Assembly: GCA_024663395.1 (NCBI GenBank)
Contig: JANFAH010000056.1
Span: forward strand, 124,001 to 188,000
DNA from: Pisolithus tinctorius
Taxonomy: Eukaryota; Basidiomycota; Agaricomycetes; Boletales; Pisolithaceae
Length of the DNA: 64,000 nt
Direction: 5' to 3'
A program made the position numbers and the translations under genes. The notes below the pieces were generated by a model. That model ran no database searches. It saw only the letters and a list, made by a program, of their open reading frames with translations, and had not been told where the DNA came from. Shown here in pieces: positions 20,719 to 32,833 of this stretch (its first letter is position 1; each line of letters starts with the position of its first letter).

Positions 20719-23700
20719 TCACCTACCCGAAGTATTGCTTTGAGTTTCAGCTGACATTTGGTCAGAGTCAGAACTTGAATCCTGTTCAGCTGCTTCTGGC
20801 ACTCGGCGCTGAGTCTGAGTCCATCTCTTCATGCGAAGGAACATGTCACCATCAGTATGCTCAACAACTAAAAACTTGCCATGGTGGCTCAGATCCGGGT
20901 AAAGCAATGCACCCTGAATGATTGACTTTATGGGAATGAATATCGATGCTGCACAGGATACAGCTTTGACTCAGGTAAGTCGGAAATCTTGGTCCAACCT
21001 GTGCACTCCAGTTCCAGCCGTGAGTGGCTGAACAAGTGCAAACTGCAAAACATCCTCGAATGCCACGATTTTACAAGTGAACATAAATATAAGTCGAATG
21101 AAGGCAGTCTTGGTCTCCAAAAGTTGAATGAGAGCGCAATCATATCATGGCCGACCATGGAAGCTTGGACTACATCTGATGTGGTTCACGGCGACCTTCC
21201 AGTCCACCACTGAAGCGTAGTTAACCTTCAAATACTGATACTCCCGGACCTTTGAGGGAAATGCCAGGGGATAAGTCTGTATACAGACGAGGAAGTAGGA
21301 CATACTGTGTCTGTTCCTTGTAATCGTATCCATGCGTTGAGGGGATACCCATAGGTGGGGAGGCAAGTGTTGAGGAAAATTTCCAGCCTCTGATAGAATC
21401 CCTCAAATGCCTGATCATCCCGGTGAGTGTTCTCGACATCAGAAAGTGTGCTAGGTTGCTGGGGTGCACCGAGCCTGGTGTTTCCTTCAAATGGCTCGTC
21501 GTTGTCCTCGTTGTCAGTAAAATGAGTAACGCGTTTGTTTTCTGCATCAATGCGTGCTTGAATGAGTTTGATCGCAAATCGATGGTGGTCAATATGGAGA
21601 ATCTAAATGAAGCATTGTGAGACAACATCTCTAAGTAAGGACTTGATATGCACCTGCCCCGCAACATCCTTTCTGTTAGAACGATCCTGGTATGCATCTT
21701 TGAGCAGACCGTGCATCTTCTCATTCGGCCGAGCACTGTAATTACGAACGGCACCTTTGCTCCGAATGTCGTGGGTAACGTGCTTCCAGAGGTGCACCTT
21801 GGGAAAGTTCCAGTTGTCCTTGAGGCCTGTATCATGCAAACGGCGAATGCGGGATCAGTACGCCTATTTTCAAAAATCATTGTATGATAATGGACAATCA
21901 AAGGAGCAGAATACCTTGAGTTCACCCCTGAAAACGAGAAGTTCATCTTCGATCATACCGAGGGTCACCTCAGTGTGTATGTCAAGCCCGATGAGAGTTT
22001 CAAGCTGTAGGTAGCTGCAAATCATATGCAGCAACTGGTACCCAACTTGAGATGTTGTGGACATCAAAATGTCGAGGGCAGTGTAGAAACATTGCTATTC
22101 CAGAGTGATCGTTAGCCACGTTTAAACACACATCCTAATTAGATTACCCTGGTGAGATCTCGCATTTTGTTTCCATCAGAAAATGTGATGTGGATCACGG
22201 TATCGAAATGTGCGAGGCCTCGCCAACAGGGAAAGGCAGAAACTCTGTGTGATAGTCAGCCAGTCCTTCAGCCTAATTGAATTGTCTTACTGTTCTTCTA
22301 AACATGTCTCAAAATCACGGCCAAGTTCATTGACGACAATCTTGAGCTCCTCATGCATGTGCTTGCCTCCCAAGCTGCCATGCAGGGAGTGAAGTGGCTC
22401 GAAGCTTGCAGCCTGTTCAGGCTCTGAGTGTTCTACCAACCAAAAAATGTTCTATCATACATTCTGTCAGTCATATACATAGATTCGTAATGCATGTTGA
22501 AGTCCTACCTTGATGGGACGTAACCCAAGAGATTTCAGTTTCTTCTCGCCAGCTGACTTCTTCTGCTCATATAACACCAGCGCTTCTTGATGTTGCTTGG
22601 TTGTGTGCATTTCGTACGTCTTCGATAAGTCCCAAAGCTCCTCCAAAGGGACTAGGCAAAATGGGCATGGGAATTTGCATTTCGTGCCTTGTATAAGCGT
22701 CATCACACAGCTAAAAAGACTGGGTTTCATAAGTACAATCAATTTGCAGACAAATTAGTGCTTACAGTTCTTCGTAGTCAGCTGACAAGATAAGAATAAC
22801 TGGAAAGAGCCACCGGCGAATGTTCTCATAGCATTCATGCAGGTAGCCAACCTTTGAGAGCTCCGCAACTTTCTCAAGGAGCTTATAGAAGGCTTCGTGC
22901 CAGACGACACACTTGAAATTTACATAGCCAGTCTTTCTCTCCTCACTCGCAAGCTCGGGAACCTGCAAAAACCCATTCAATCAATTTATTACTCTAAAGC
23001 AAAGAGATATTGTACTCACAATCGGAAGCCAGCCTACCACACAGCCACCACCGTATCACTCACCATTGCGAATGTGAACTGGGAGGTTGGCACAATGCGC
23101 TACCACAGGGTAACCCTTGACAGTACCATGAGATGACAGCCATGTCTTGTCAGTGTAAAGAATAAATGCAAAAGGGACAGCATTCTCCGCATGCATGGGT
23201 AACCGCGACTTCATTTGCATAACAGGAAGAAAGACAGTGAATTTACACAGTACAATGGTATGAAATAATATTAATTACAATGCACTTGAATATCCCACCA
23301 ACGATCGCCCGTCCAAGGTTCGGTGTAGAAGTGTTCATATGTCTCACCATCAAGTTTGAATACCCGTTCAGCATCCCAGACAAAGTGCAGTGCAAGAGAA
23401 GGATTTTGCAATAAATCGAGGGCCCAGTCCCACAGAGGGCAGATGTGGATGGGGAACGTCACGTCACTGCCTTTATAGGGCGCAGCAATTTCAAACTTCG
23501 AGAACTGACGAGCAGCTGGGAAGTGAGCCACTTGTCAAAAGTGCACTGGAAATAAACAACTTACTGGTGTTAGTTGTGCCACCGCTCTATCCAAAGCAGT
23601 GCGAAGCCCAGCATCATTATGCAGTGTGATGCTTGCTGTTCCTTGCCATATACAATGAATCAACTTGAGAAGGGAATCAACCTGAGTTGAGCTAAGCCTG

Positions 23701-24545
23701 GCTTCCACGGCAACAGTAGCAAAAATGTAATTGCCCTCCAAAGCAAAAGGGCGCCAGGGCTCATGGTCCAGGGCCATGTATTTGAGGTTTTGCTGGCCAA
23801 ACTCTTCGGCAGATTGGAAAAGTGTTGGGTGCTTGCTATGGGGATGAAATTCAGTCTTGAATTTGGGATGATGGTCGTTTCGGACATCCAGCACAGCGGA
23901 GTTGACTGAGTGACCCGCCACTTGGGCTGCGATCAACATGTCAGAGTCGAGATTCATCACACACAACAGGAGATTAGTTGAATTCCAGTTAAAGAGACAA
24001 ATGTTCTGAACTTACCTGAGTCCAGTGTATTCCTACCACGAGGACTCACCATACCCATCAACACGTCATCTTCATTGAGAGCGAAACCAGTTGGTGATCC
24101 TGTGCTGCAATGTGTAAGCATCGAGAGCGACACCAGAGTGGTCTACGTACCAGGAATTGATTGTGAAGGGCCCGCTGACAGCTGCCTGAGTGGCACTGGT
24201 ATTACAGCTGCTGCAGAGCCCAAAGACCTGGTGATGCCAGGGTGCACTAACAACGAGGACGTAGCTGCGATTGCTTCCTTAGCAATTTCAGCTAGTAAAC
24301 CACCATTGTAAATTAATGGACAGATGGGAGGGGGGAAAGATATTGACTTACTTCGATGGACATCTCGTATGTATGCCTTATTGTGTTTGTCTCGTTCTTT
24401 GCGGTTCACATGCTCCTTCACACAACTGGTCTCGTGCTTTTTGATCCCTTGTGGTAGATAGAGATTCCTGCAGTGCTTGCAAGGTTGCTTAGTGGATGAC
24501 TCTTTTGACCGCTGGTAAGTTCGATGTGGGGGCATGGTGGATGGA
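20719..24545 (-). pseudogene. Plavaka-like transposase (CxC/RNase H-like, multi-exon)
   Basis: The start is ATG 24545 (MPPHRTYQRSKE), followed by a C2H2-like finger (PCKHCRNLYLPQGIKKHETSC). In order downstream: LDHEPWRPFALEGNYIFATV (about 23.7 kb), FPIHICPLWDWALDLLQNPS, FYTEPWTGDRWWDIQ, ANLPVHIRNGE, GYVNFKCVVWHEAFYKLLE, LILSADYEEL, CVMTLIQGTKCKFPCPFCLV, NWNFPKVHLWKHVTHDIRSK, NYSARPNEKMHGLLKDAYQ, YQYLKVNYASVVDWK and IRCSPSFHGRP, ending near LVVEHTDGDMFLRMKRW. These are Plavaka-family blocks in the right order. TGA interrupts after IRNGE, after HGRP (about 21163, CGA expected) and after FRLT (about 20970). About ten short introns are implied. Confidence 0.8.
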
Positions 24546-24989
24546 GGGCAACAGGCAAAAGCGATTTGGGTCAGACCCAAAACGACCCTATGATAATAAT
24601 AATATGTAATATGTAATTGATGGGTTAGATCAGAAAATCGATAATCATCATGTCACATGCACTTGCAATGATTCGTTGGGCTTAAGGTGCACGTCCAAAT
24701 ACCGAATGGAGTATTGTTATGGCATTGATATGATAAGACAAGATAAAATATCATTACATTGCTATTGTTATGCCATTGAACCAGGCATCTCAGTCACATG
24801 ACAAGCTGCCAGGATTGTCATGGCACTTTAGAGTCCGTACGGTATGCTCGTGTAGTCTCGCTACACTCTTTGACAATTCTACAGAGATATATTGGGTGAT
24901 TAGTAAGAATGGTCGGAAATTGAAAGTTGACTGCCAGCTGCGATGCTCATATTGTGCTCATATCGCTGATCAATGCTCGGCGCGCAGCC

Positions 24990-26346
24990 ATGGACGATGA
25001 AGAAGCACATCAATCGCGAGAGCTCATACAAGAGAAGGTCCTTGTCGTTGTCCAGATTCTTACCAAACTAATGGTCGATCTCCTCTCTGGAGAGATCCCT
25101 AAGAATATACAGCCATACCACACATCTGCGCTTTCTGGAGAGGCTTGGTTGGTTGAACTGATCCTTGGTCACCCAGACCATATACGTTGCGAGTTAGGTA
25201 TGAGCATACACACGTTCAAAGAAATTACTCTCGAACTCCGCAACCATGGCTACCAAGCCTCGAAGCACACCTCTCTTGAAGAACAGCTCGCAATTTTTTT
25301 GTATACGTGTGTCACTGGCCTACCAATCAGACATGTTGGAGAACGTTTTCAGAGATCCAATGATACAATCTCGAGGTACGTTTTGATTCGCTTTTCCGCG
25401 CCCATTTCTAACAGCATCCGTACTTAGATACTTCCGCAAAATGGTTACAATCTTTGCTTCTGAACCCTTCTATTCGAAGCACGTATCACTCCCATTCGCT
25501 TCTTCAACTACTACTGTCCACCCAAAAATCATGCGGAGTCATAGGTTCTGGCCGTACTTCAAGGATGCGATCGGTGCCATCGATGGCAGTCATATTCCCG
25601 CTTCCCCGCCACTTCATGACCGCACCGCATACCGCAACCGAAAGGGCACCATGTCCCAGAATTGCATGTTTGCCTGTGACTTTGGCATGAATTTCACTTA
25701 TGTATTGACTGGCTGGGAGGGTTTGGCTACGGATGCACGAATTTTCCAGGAAGCATGCGCATCAAGCCTCGATATTCCCCAAGGAAAGTATCTCCTTGGC
25801 GACGCTGGTTTCCCATTGTCAGAAGGAGTCCTCGTACCTTACCGCCACACACGCTATCACCTGGCAGAGTGGCGACAAGCATCATTAAGGTATGCATTTA
25901 CTGCGTGATTGATATCCATTTACTTCCCGTTTTACAGGCCTGCAAACAAAGAGGAGCTTTTCAATTTGCGTCACTCGTCTGCACGGAATGTTGTCGAACG
26001 AATCTTTGGTGTCATCAAGCGTTGTTTCCGAATTCTTCTTCTCCCTCCAGAATATCCTATTGAGATCCAGGCGCTCATTCCTGTCGCCCTATGCGTTATC
26101 CACAATTTAATTATGTCGCATGAACGGGATCCAGATGCTGATGGAGAAATGCCGGAGGGGGATGGCGGAGGTGATGGGGGTACTGGGGAAGTTGGCAACA
26201 TCGAGCAAGAAGAAAGTGCGCTATCAGGGGATGACGAGGGAGACGACGACCCTCAAGAATTATCAGCCAGGGCGTTGCGCGATTCTATTGCTGAGGCAAT
26301 GTGGCATGACTACCAGGAGTATCTGCGGAAGCGAGGGCAAACTTGA
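24990..26346 (+). CDS. Harbinger H1 transposase (DDE_Tnp_4), 418 aa
   Basis: Three exons, 24990-25375, 25428-25889 and 25938-26346, with GT-AG introns of 52 and 48 bp; the joined frame has no stop. The N-terminal half has an HTH-like region (SLEEQLAIFLYTCVTGL, GERFQRSNDTISRYF). The RNase H-fold core has Asp in AIGAIDGSHI (about residue 181), Asp in LLGDAGFP (about 254) and Glu in NVVERIFGVIKR (about 303). All three catalytic residues and the YRNRKGTMSQNC and HLAEW blocks are present. The tail is acidic and ends RKRGQT. The ATG at 24990 was chosen because the family N-terminus is acidic (MDDEEAHQS); an upstream in-frame ATG at 24927 is possible. The enzyme would cut and paste elements bearing the flanking repeats. 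Confidence 0.93.
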
Positions 26347-26466
26347 TCGTAGAGATTGTTTTATGTACACTTTTCTCACTTTCTAAATGAATATCTCTGG
26401 ATCATTCTTTGCATAACAAAACAGCGGGTCAGATAAATTGCGAGCAGGGATACAAACATGGAGGTA

Positions 26467-27900
26467 CTACAACACAAGGTCATCTGGAATGAGTTTCTGG
26501 TTACGAAGACAAGTCTGAATCCAGTTTCTACGAAGGGTTTTATCATCCAACATGAGGTATAAATCGATCGCCCCCCCATCCATACGGAACGCTTCCATCA
26601 AGGCCGTCTTAGCTAACAGGGGAAGGTCGTCATCTCGCCGTGCGAGCATCTCCACGGCGGCGTGCATATGCTCAGTACGCCTTTGCTGTGCGGCAACTGC
26701 AGACGACGAACTGATAACAGACCCAAGGTATGAAAGGGAACCCTGTACACCGACGAGTAAAGCGGGCGTGGACATTTCTTTGCTCTTCTTCGACTTCTTT
26801 GAAGAGCGTTCTGCATCGTCCTTGATAGAGAGCGACTGGAGCGCAGCTTGCGCCGATGGAATTTCAGCAGAGGGTGAAGCAGGGTTGGCGTCCGCATGTG
26901 TACGCTTCCTACTTGATGGCATAGAGCTGGTAGTTGAGGGGGGATATGAGCTAAGTAACGTCGTAGGGGAAGTGAGAGTCGGCATGGGTGGATTAAATTG
27001 CATTGAAAATAGCTGGGACTGCACGTTCATTCTGTTAGCAGGAGCTACCTTGTCGACGGACATTTGATCGATCACATCATCTTCAATGATGCCGGCGGAG
27101 CTTCCAACCTGAGGAGTAACGAACTGTAAAGCGGTGGAGGACGTGGATGGGGTCATCACCGGATCGCTGGAGGTATGGCTAGACGGGTTTATGGAGAGGC
27201 CAGGACCACTGGCGCTGGATACGAATGCCGCAGAAGTCATAGGATGGTAGGCACGCATACCACGGGCTTGGTCATTTGGAAACAGCGACTCCATCGCCAT
27301 AAGCAGGGGCCAACCGACGTTTTTAAACTGGCACATAGCATTCCCGGGTCGGCCCTGTTGATGGATGTTATCGATGTCAAGCGATGGACCCAAGATGATG
27401 GACACGTACCGCTAACCACTCCTTGAAGTCGCTTTCCTCACTCTCAGAGATAATATTCGCCCCATTTTCATTATCCCAATGCTTTCCAGAACGACCTCGC
27501 CATAAGTTGATATCCCTCAGCACAGATTTGAGCTGTACCAATAATGATCGATGAGGCTACACAGGCGCTGGGGAGGGAACAGGATACTCACATTACTGAG
27601 CTTCCCTCTGCACATATCAGAGGTCTTCATCGCACCTTTTTGTTTCGGGAATTTCTTGTTTATGTGGGCAGCGGCCGCACTCCAAGTGGTAGACTTGAAC
27701 GACCCATCGCCCATCTTGCCAGCGATTTTCTCGTCGACAAGGAAAGCGACAAGGGCCTCTTTCTCTTCCTCAGTCCAGTTGGCTCGATCCTTATCGGAGG
27801 GCATATCTTCAGTCACTAGCTCGAGGCAAGACTCACCGACGAGCGTCGCTAGTGCTGCGATAATCGGTAGGAAGGGTTCCAGGGGTTCACTATCCATCAT
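26467..27900 (-). CDS. Harbinger H1 Myb/SANT-like DNA-binding protein, 439 aa
   Basis: Exons 27592-27900, 27410-27532 and 26467-27354 join in frame across GTGAGT...TACAG and GTACGT...CAACAG introns. The N-terminal trihelix/Myb_DNA-bind_3 domain runs from ANWTEEEKEALVAFLVDEK through STTWSAAAAHINKKF to MCRGKLSN and the next exon (LKSVLRDINLWRGRSGKHWD), with GWPLLMAMESLFPN closing it. A Ser/Thr/Pro-rich linker, a basic KKSKKSKE patch and a C-terminal helical tail (ALMEAFRMDGGAIDLYLML) follow. Such proteins partner the Harbinger transposase and help its nuclear import and target recognition. The gene converges on the transposase with 120 bp between stops. Confidence 0.88.
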
Positions 27901-28041
27901 CGTCGGAGCGGTTCAAAATACAAACTCCGCAGCATGGTGGCTTGCCAGGATCACAAACAAAGTAAAATACCAAAGCCGGCAAGCAACTGTGTAGCGAGAC
28001 TACGCAAACATACCGTACGGACTCTTACTTTTTTGTGACAG

Positions 28042-29163
28042 GTCAAGGAGAATGTGGGCTTACCCATGGATCATCAACTGAAATGTACAGACACCTGTGA
28101 AATTATTTATCCTGGGAAGAATAACGACGGATTCTGGACAAATGAAAAGCTTGTCAAGAAAGTCAGTCACTAAATTTTATTTTCTGGAATGAAGCAATTA
28201 CTTACAAAACAAGGTGAAAAAAGCAATTGCGATCTTCGAATATATGTACCCAAATTCAGTCACTGAATTTGTCTTTGACCAGTCATCAGCACATGGTGCA
28301 TTTGCCAAAGACGCCCTCAATGCAAAAGAAATGAATGTTCGACCTGGAGGAAAACAATGGCTCATGCACAATACTTTTATTCCAATGGACAATCCGAACC
28401 CAGATCTCTGTGGAAAACCCCAGGCAATGGTCTTTCCACCAGACCTTCCACCCCATCATCCTGACTTTGAATTCCGTGGCCAGGTGAAGGGGATGCAGCA
28501 CATTCTCAAGGAGCATGGTTTGATTTCTGTTTTAGAGGCAGCAAATGGTGGGAAGGTAGTCGGAGAGTGCAGGACATGCAAGCTCTCTCGTGAAGCGCAG
28601 GAGCAGCTGCACTGGGAGGCACTGGCAACAACAGAGGGGGCTGATGAGCCAGGCAAGAGCAATCTTGACATGCTGCAGGAGTCCTTGAGGACTGATTGCT
28701 GTATGCAGAAAATGCTTGCCAATCAACAGGACTTCAAAGACGAGAAACCACTTATTCTGATTCTGGTTGAGGAGGCAGGACACCAATGCTGGATTCTGCC
28801 CAAGTTTCACTGTGAGTTGAATCCAATTGAAATGTACTGGGGATGGATGAAAGCGTGTGAGTGTCAAACCAAACATGTGGCCACTGTGTGGCAAGAGCAT
28901 TGCCATGTAACTGACCTTGATGCACTATAACTCCACCACAGGCTTCCACACAGCAAGTGATGGCACATTCCTCACCGCAAAATGCCTTGTTCCACAAATT
29001 CTGGATGATTGTCCAGTGAAAACAATCTGTGCTTTCTTTTGCAAGACCTGGCATTACATGGATGCCTACAGGTGTGAATCACCTACCGTGATCTCACTCA
29101 GTCTCACCTGTTCACAGAAAAGGTCTCAACGCTCGTCAAGCCAAGTTTGCAGTCAAGAAGTAT
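28042..29163 (+). pseudogene. IS630-like DDE transposase, C-terminal part
   Basis: Exons 28042-28161, 28214-28856, 28942-29071 and 29118-29163 join in frame with GT-AG introns. The sequence runs VKENVGLPMDHQL, EIIYPGKNNDGFWTNEKLV, AIAIFEYMYPN, FVFDQSSAHGAFAKDAL (second catalytic Asp), NVRPGGKQWLMH, PKFHCELNPIEMYWGWMK (catalytic Glu), ASDGTFLTAKCLVPQILDDC and KTWHYMDAYR, then AKFAVKKY. At KKY the Harbinger element H2 is inserted. The reading frame in these exons has no stop, unlike the N-terminal piece. Several expected arginines are Cys, Gln or His. Confidence 0.85.
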
Positions 29164-29382
29164 GAGCTAGTTTGGTAACGAAGTCCCACAAAGAATCCAG
29201 GTGAAAAAACCCAAAAAAAAGTCCCAGGCCTTCATGACATAAGCATACAGAGTTCAATCTGAGCCCCAATTTAGGAGGAGAGCATCTGGTGTATGGCCGA
29301 GATGCCATGCTAGAGGCGGGGTTTATGCATCAAAGCTCCACTTGTACAGCATCTACTCTTGCTTCTCCCTCCGTTCATTGCC

Positions 29383-31016
29383 ATGCCCCCTTGTAAAGCA
29401 GTGAAATCGTCCAACCACAAGGGTAAATCTCGTAGTTCGCGGTCCCCAGATGGCCACTCGACACAAGTGTCATGGTCAGATAAGGATACGTTTGCTCTTC
29501 TTGACTTCATCGATTCCCACAAGGCAACCGCTGGTGACGGTTTAAATTTCAAGGCGCCATTTTGGAATGCCTGTGCAGCTTCTCCGATGCTTGCAAACCC
29601 TGAGAAAGGGGGGCCCAAAACCCCTAAATCATGTAAAGAGAAATGGAAAAGGGTGCGTGAGTCAGTCAAATGACAGAATAACTAGCTGATATCACACAGC
29701 TACAAAGCACATACATGGTCGTTGATCATCTCAGCCATTCATCTGGATTTGTGTATTCCCTGAAGTCAGGGGCTGATATCGGTGTTGCAAATGAGAATTC
29801 ATGGGATGGTTACATGAAGGTATGATTCAATCCGATCAGATTGAATGTCCTGTGCTAATGATGACGTCGGCAGGTCCACAAGGACACAGCCCCTTATAAA
29901 AACAAGGGATGGCTATTTTATGACAGGATGAGTGCGCTCATACCTTCCAAGTGCAAGGGCTTGAATCGCTTTTCGGCATTGAGTATCAACGATTCTTCTG
30001 GAGGCCTGTCCTGCACCAGGTTGAGTTCTTCCAACAGTGAGAGCATGGGGAACAACACACTGTCCCCAGGGTCACATTCCATTGACCTCATGATACTAGC
30101 ACCCGTCGGAGGAAGTGCACCTAGCACACCAGCAATCAGTCATGATGTGGATATGTCATCCATTGTCTTATCAGCATTGCCATCTTCCAACCAAACAATT
30201 TTCTACCCGTTCACGACTGGAAGCACTGGCTTCAGTATGCCAACAACTTCCTATGCTCCACCGTCATGGCCATCTGCCAATCAACCCTCATTCCACTCAT
30301 TTGCAGCTGGAAATCCCATCCCCCCTATGCTAACAACTTCCCATCACCCAGCGCCATCTACCGTCGCTTCAGTTCATAGCGGATCTACTTTTAACTGGCG
30401 CTCAGACCAGTCTGCTGCCCCCCCCGGCACACCATCAAACTTCACTCCTCCAACTGCCCCATCGTCGTTCAATGGCTCGTCTGTCAGCTCCATCAAGCCA
30501 TCCTCGAGTATTTCGGCTCGTATGGAGCGCTCCAGAAAGTGGAAGGCAGACGATGACGACGATCAATCTGTCATATCGGGTGCTCTTTCAAGCACTGCGG
30601 GTTCAACCGCCTCATCAGCACGAAAGCAACGCACAGGGAACATGATACTTGAATGAGTGGAAGAGGAAGTTGGAGGTATCCATGGTACAGTCTGCTCGCA
30701 TATGACCGCCATCACTCACGCAATCACATCCCTTGCAGAGTCACCTGTGCCCGTTCAACCTGTGGCTGATCCCAAGCCTGATTTCTGCCAAGACCCGGTC
30801 CATCCATTGGTGACTGAGGTGACACAGAAGCTGTTGCTGTTGGACATGGATAAGTTCTCGCCAGCTGACATTGTCAGGATTGCAAATCACTTCGAGGGAA
30901 ATGTTGCCCATGCCAGTCTGTACTTATCATTCGCTAGCGATCCTGACCGTATGGCTACAGTTCAGCATGCATGGCTTGAGGCGAAGCTCAATGAGATTGG
31001 GAGACGTTTGCAATAG
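29383..31016 (+). pseudogene. Harbinger H2 Myb/SANT-like protein, one in-frame TGA
   Basis: The start MPPCKAVKSSNHK (29383) leads into the Myb-like domain: SWSDKDTFALLDFIDSHKA, FWNACAASPML, CKEKWKR. Two introns (from about 29653, GTGCGT...CACAG; and 29820-29873, GTATGA...CGGCAG) join to STYMVVDHLSHSSGF, SWDGYMK and YKNKGWLFYDRM. A long Ser/Pro-rich linker follows. The frame stops at TGA 30654-30656 after MILE but continues, same frame, to 31014 (VEEEVGGIHG ... MDKFSPADIVRIANHF). CGA is the likely parent codon. The tail matches the helical tail position of H1's protein. Confidence 0.82.
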
Positions 31017-31206
31017 TTGTTGTACTTGCAGCTTGTAGTGTTCATTTTTACCTTTACGTTTGTTGCAATATCATCCGCATTTCGGTTCTCAAAGTCTACC
31101 GCTGGAGACTCGAAAAGAAATGCATTTTGGATCATACGGGTAGTGTAACGTAGAGGGAAATGATGGTATATAAATGCTAATCCGCGATGAACTCTCCCCT
31201 TCGTAC

Positions 31207-32612
31207 TCATTCGGCAATGTAACTACTCCAAATGCTTTGCGCAATTGCACCCCGCCTCTCCGACATCCAAAGGCATTCTGCGGCAGTTGGAATGCCATCG
31301 GCGATCACGCTGATCACCTCTTCCGACTCATCCAGCAGTGGAGGTGGTATGAAGCCTTCGATGTTGTCTAATTCCAATGGATCGTACACGTGGATGATGT
31401 TGTGAATGCAACACAAAGCAGGAGGGATACAGGCCTGGACATCCATGCCATACTCTGGAGGCATGACGAGAATTCAGAAGTGCCATTTGATGACTCCGAT
31501 TATCCGTTCGATCACATTTCGAAGCTGCGTGTGGCGAAGGTTGTAGCATTCCTCGGCATTTACTGGTCTGTAAATTCCAATGAATTATAAGTAAATAAAA
31601 ACACTGATAGTGATACTTACCGTATGTGCGCACGGCCCCATTCTGCAAGATGGTATCGTTGCCCTCGGAATGGAGTTAGGAGTTGGGGGCAATTGGGGAA
31701 CCCTGCATCAGCAAGGTAGTACTTGCCGTCCGGAATAGCGAGATCGCTCAGCCGTGCATCGTGATAGACCGACGAGTCGGCCGCAGATCCCTCCCACCCA
31801 CTAAGGACATATGTGAAGCACATATTGAAATCGCAGCAGAGCAGGCAATTCTGGGAGGTGAAACCTTTGCGATTTCGCATCACATCCCTTTCCTCCGAAC
31901 TGGGAGCGCACGCAATGTGTGTCCCATCGATTGCACCGATAGCGTCGGCGAAAAATGGGAAAAATTTGGGGTTATCGTGAATAGTTGGGTGGACGGGGGC
32001 ATCACTGCGTGGCAATCGTACGTACTTGCTGTATATATCACGAGACGAGAATGCGAACAGAATTTTTTTGAAGTACCTGGAATGACGATTAGTCCACCGA
32101 AAATGGCACAGTTGAAGACTTACTTGGAGATCGTGCTGTTCGACCTTTGAAAACGTTCACCTACATGTCTGATGGACAAACTGGTGACAGAGGTTTATAG
32201 AAAGATCGCGAGTTGCTCTTCGAGTGTGATGTGTTTGGAAGGACCGATTCCATGTTGTTGGAGCTCCTGCAATAAGATGTCGAATACGTGCTTGTGAACC
32301 GCAAGCTCTGTATGAATTCGCTCGGGATGGCCATTCAACAATTCGGCTACCCATCCACTCCCAGTCAGGATCGACGTGTGGTATGGGATCGGGTCAGCAC
32401 GCCATGTCGCTTCCGCGACGGCCTGTAGAGTATCTGCCAACACGAGTAACAGGGATAAGAGTTGGAGGTGATGGTGGATGAGGATAAGAATGAGAAGTTT
32501 GCGGCATCGATAGTGGTTGTTGTTGATGTTGATGCGCCTTTCATCGTTCTCGTCGTCTGCGGCATCAGGAGGGTCCCCACTGATCAGGTTCCCAGATACA
32601 CCTGACTTGTCA
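31207..32612 (-). pseudogene. Harbinger H2 transposase, broken
   Basis: From MADKSGVSGN (32612): an acidic and low-complexity N-terminus, then WVAELLNGHPERIHTELAVH and HITLEEQLAIFL followed by TAA (near 32195, where H1 has a Tyr codon). The sequence continues IRHVGERFQRSN, intron, YFKKILFAFSS, AIGAIDGTHIACAP (Asp), NRKGFTSQNCLLCCDF, YLADAGFPNC (Asp), RYHLAEWGRAHIR, intron, VNAEECYNLRHTQLRNVIERI (Glu) and GVIKWHF then TGA (near 31489, CGA expected) and MPPEYGMDVQACIPPAL. Catalytic residues survive but two stops disable it. Confidence 0.85.
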
Positions 32613-32773
32613 GCCATGCTAGTTGTGGTTGTGGTTATCGATATCACCTATGTCTCCTCCTAAATTGAAGCTCCGATTGAACTCTGTATGCTTATGTCAT
32701 GAAGGCCTGGGACTTTTTTTTGGGTTTTTTCACCTGGATTCTTTGTGGGACTTCGTTACCGAACTAGCTCTAT

Positions 32774-32833
32774 AAGTCCCACAGGTGCTGTGGCCCAATG
32801 CTCATGATGAGCGTTGGTGTATTGCTCAACTGA
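32774..32833 (+). pseudogene. Last codons of the IS630-like transposase after the H2 insertion
   Basis: Directly after the TSD the frame continues KSHRCCGPMLMMSVGVLLN and stops at TGA 32831-32833. This is the normal C-terminus of the family, so the original gene ended here. The remaining 250 bp to the TA at 33090 are the element's non-coding end. Confidence 0.8.

Larger units (their letters stand above)
14357..24827 (-). mobile_element. Plavaka-type DNA transposon (approximate limits)
   Basis: This block lies in an intron of the IS630-like transposase, between its exon end (14356) and the Harbinger TSD (24828). It carries, on the minus strand, a Plavaka-like transposase, an accessory gene and a casein kinase 1 pseudogene. 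Exact ends are uncertain. The only inverted match I see near both ends is ATGTGACTG (14384-14392) with CAGTCACAT (24791-24799). Both ends also share motifs such as GCTATTGTTATGCCATTG in inverted form. No convincing TSD was found. Confidence 0.6.
24831..28024. mobile_element. PIF/Harbinger transposon H1 (3194 bp), apparently intact, TSD TTA
   Basis: Terminal inverted repeats of 36 bp begin GAGTCCGTACGGTATG (24831-24866; inverted at 27989-28024, three mismatches). The TSD is TTA at 24828-24830 and 28025-28027. Two convergent genes fill it, the usual Harbinger pair: a DDE transposase (+) and a Myb/SANT-like DNA-binding protein (-). It sits in the interrupted IS630-transposase intron, just upstream of the splice acceptor at 28041. 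CpG is well preserved and both frames are open once introns are removed, so it is probably recent. Confidence 0.92.
29164..32770. mobile_element. PIF/Harbinger transposon H2 (3607 bp), decayed, TSD TAT
   Basis: Inverted repeats of 118 bp begin GAGCTAGTTTGGTAACG (29164-29281; inverted 32653-32770). TAT flanks it at 29161-29163 and 32771-32773. Excision with one TAT restores VKKY-KSHR in the host transposase frame. It contains a Myb-like gene (+) and a transposase gene (-), the same convergent layout as H1, but both are broken. Confidence 0.92.

Noticed and set aside
14384..24799. ATGTGACTG/CAGTCACAT as proven Plavaka termini
   Set aside because: Nine bases could match by chance, no TSD fits, and sequence outside them also resembles the subterminal repeats.
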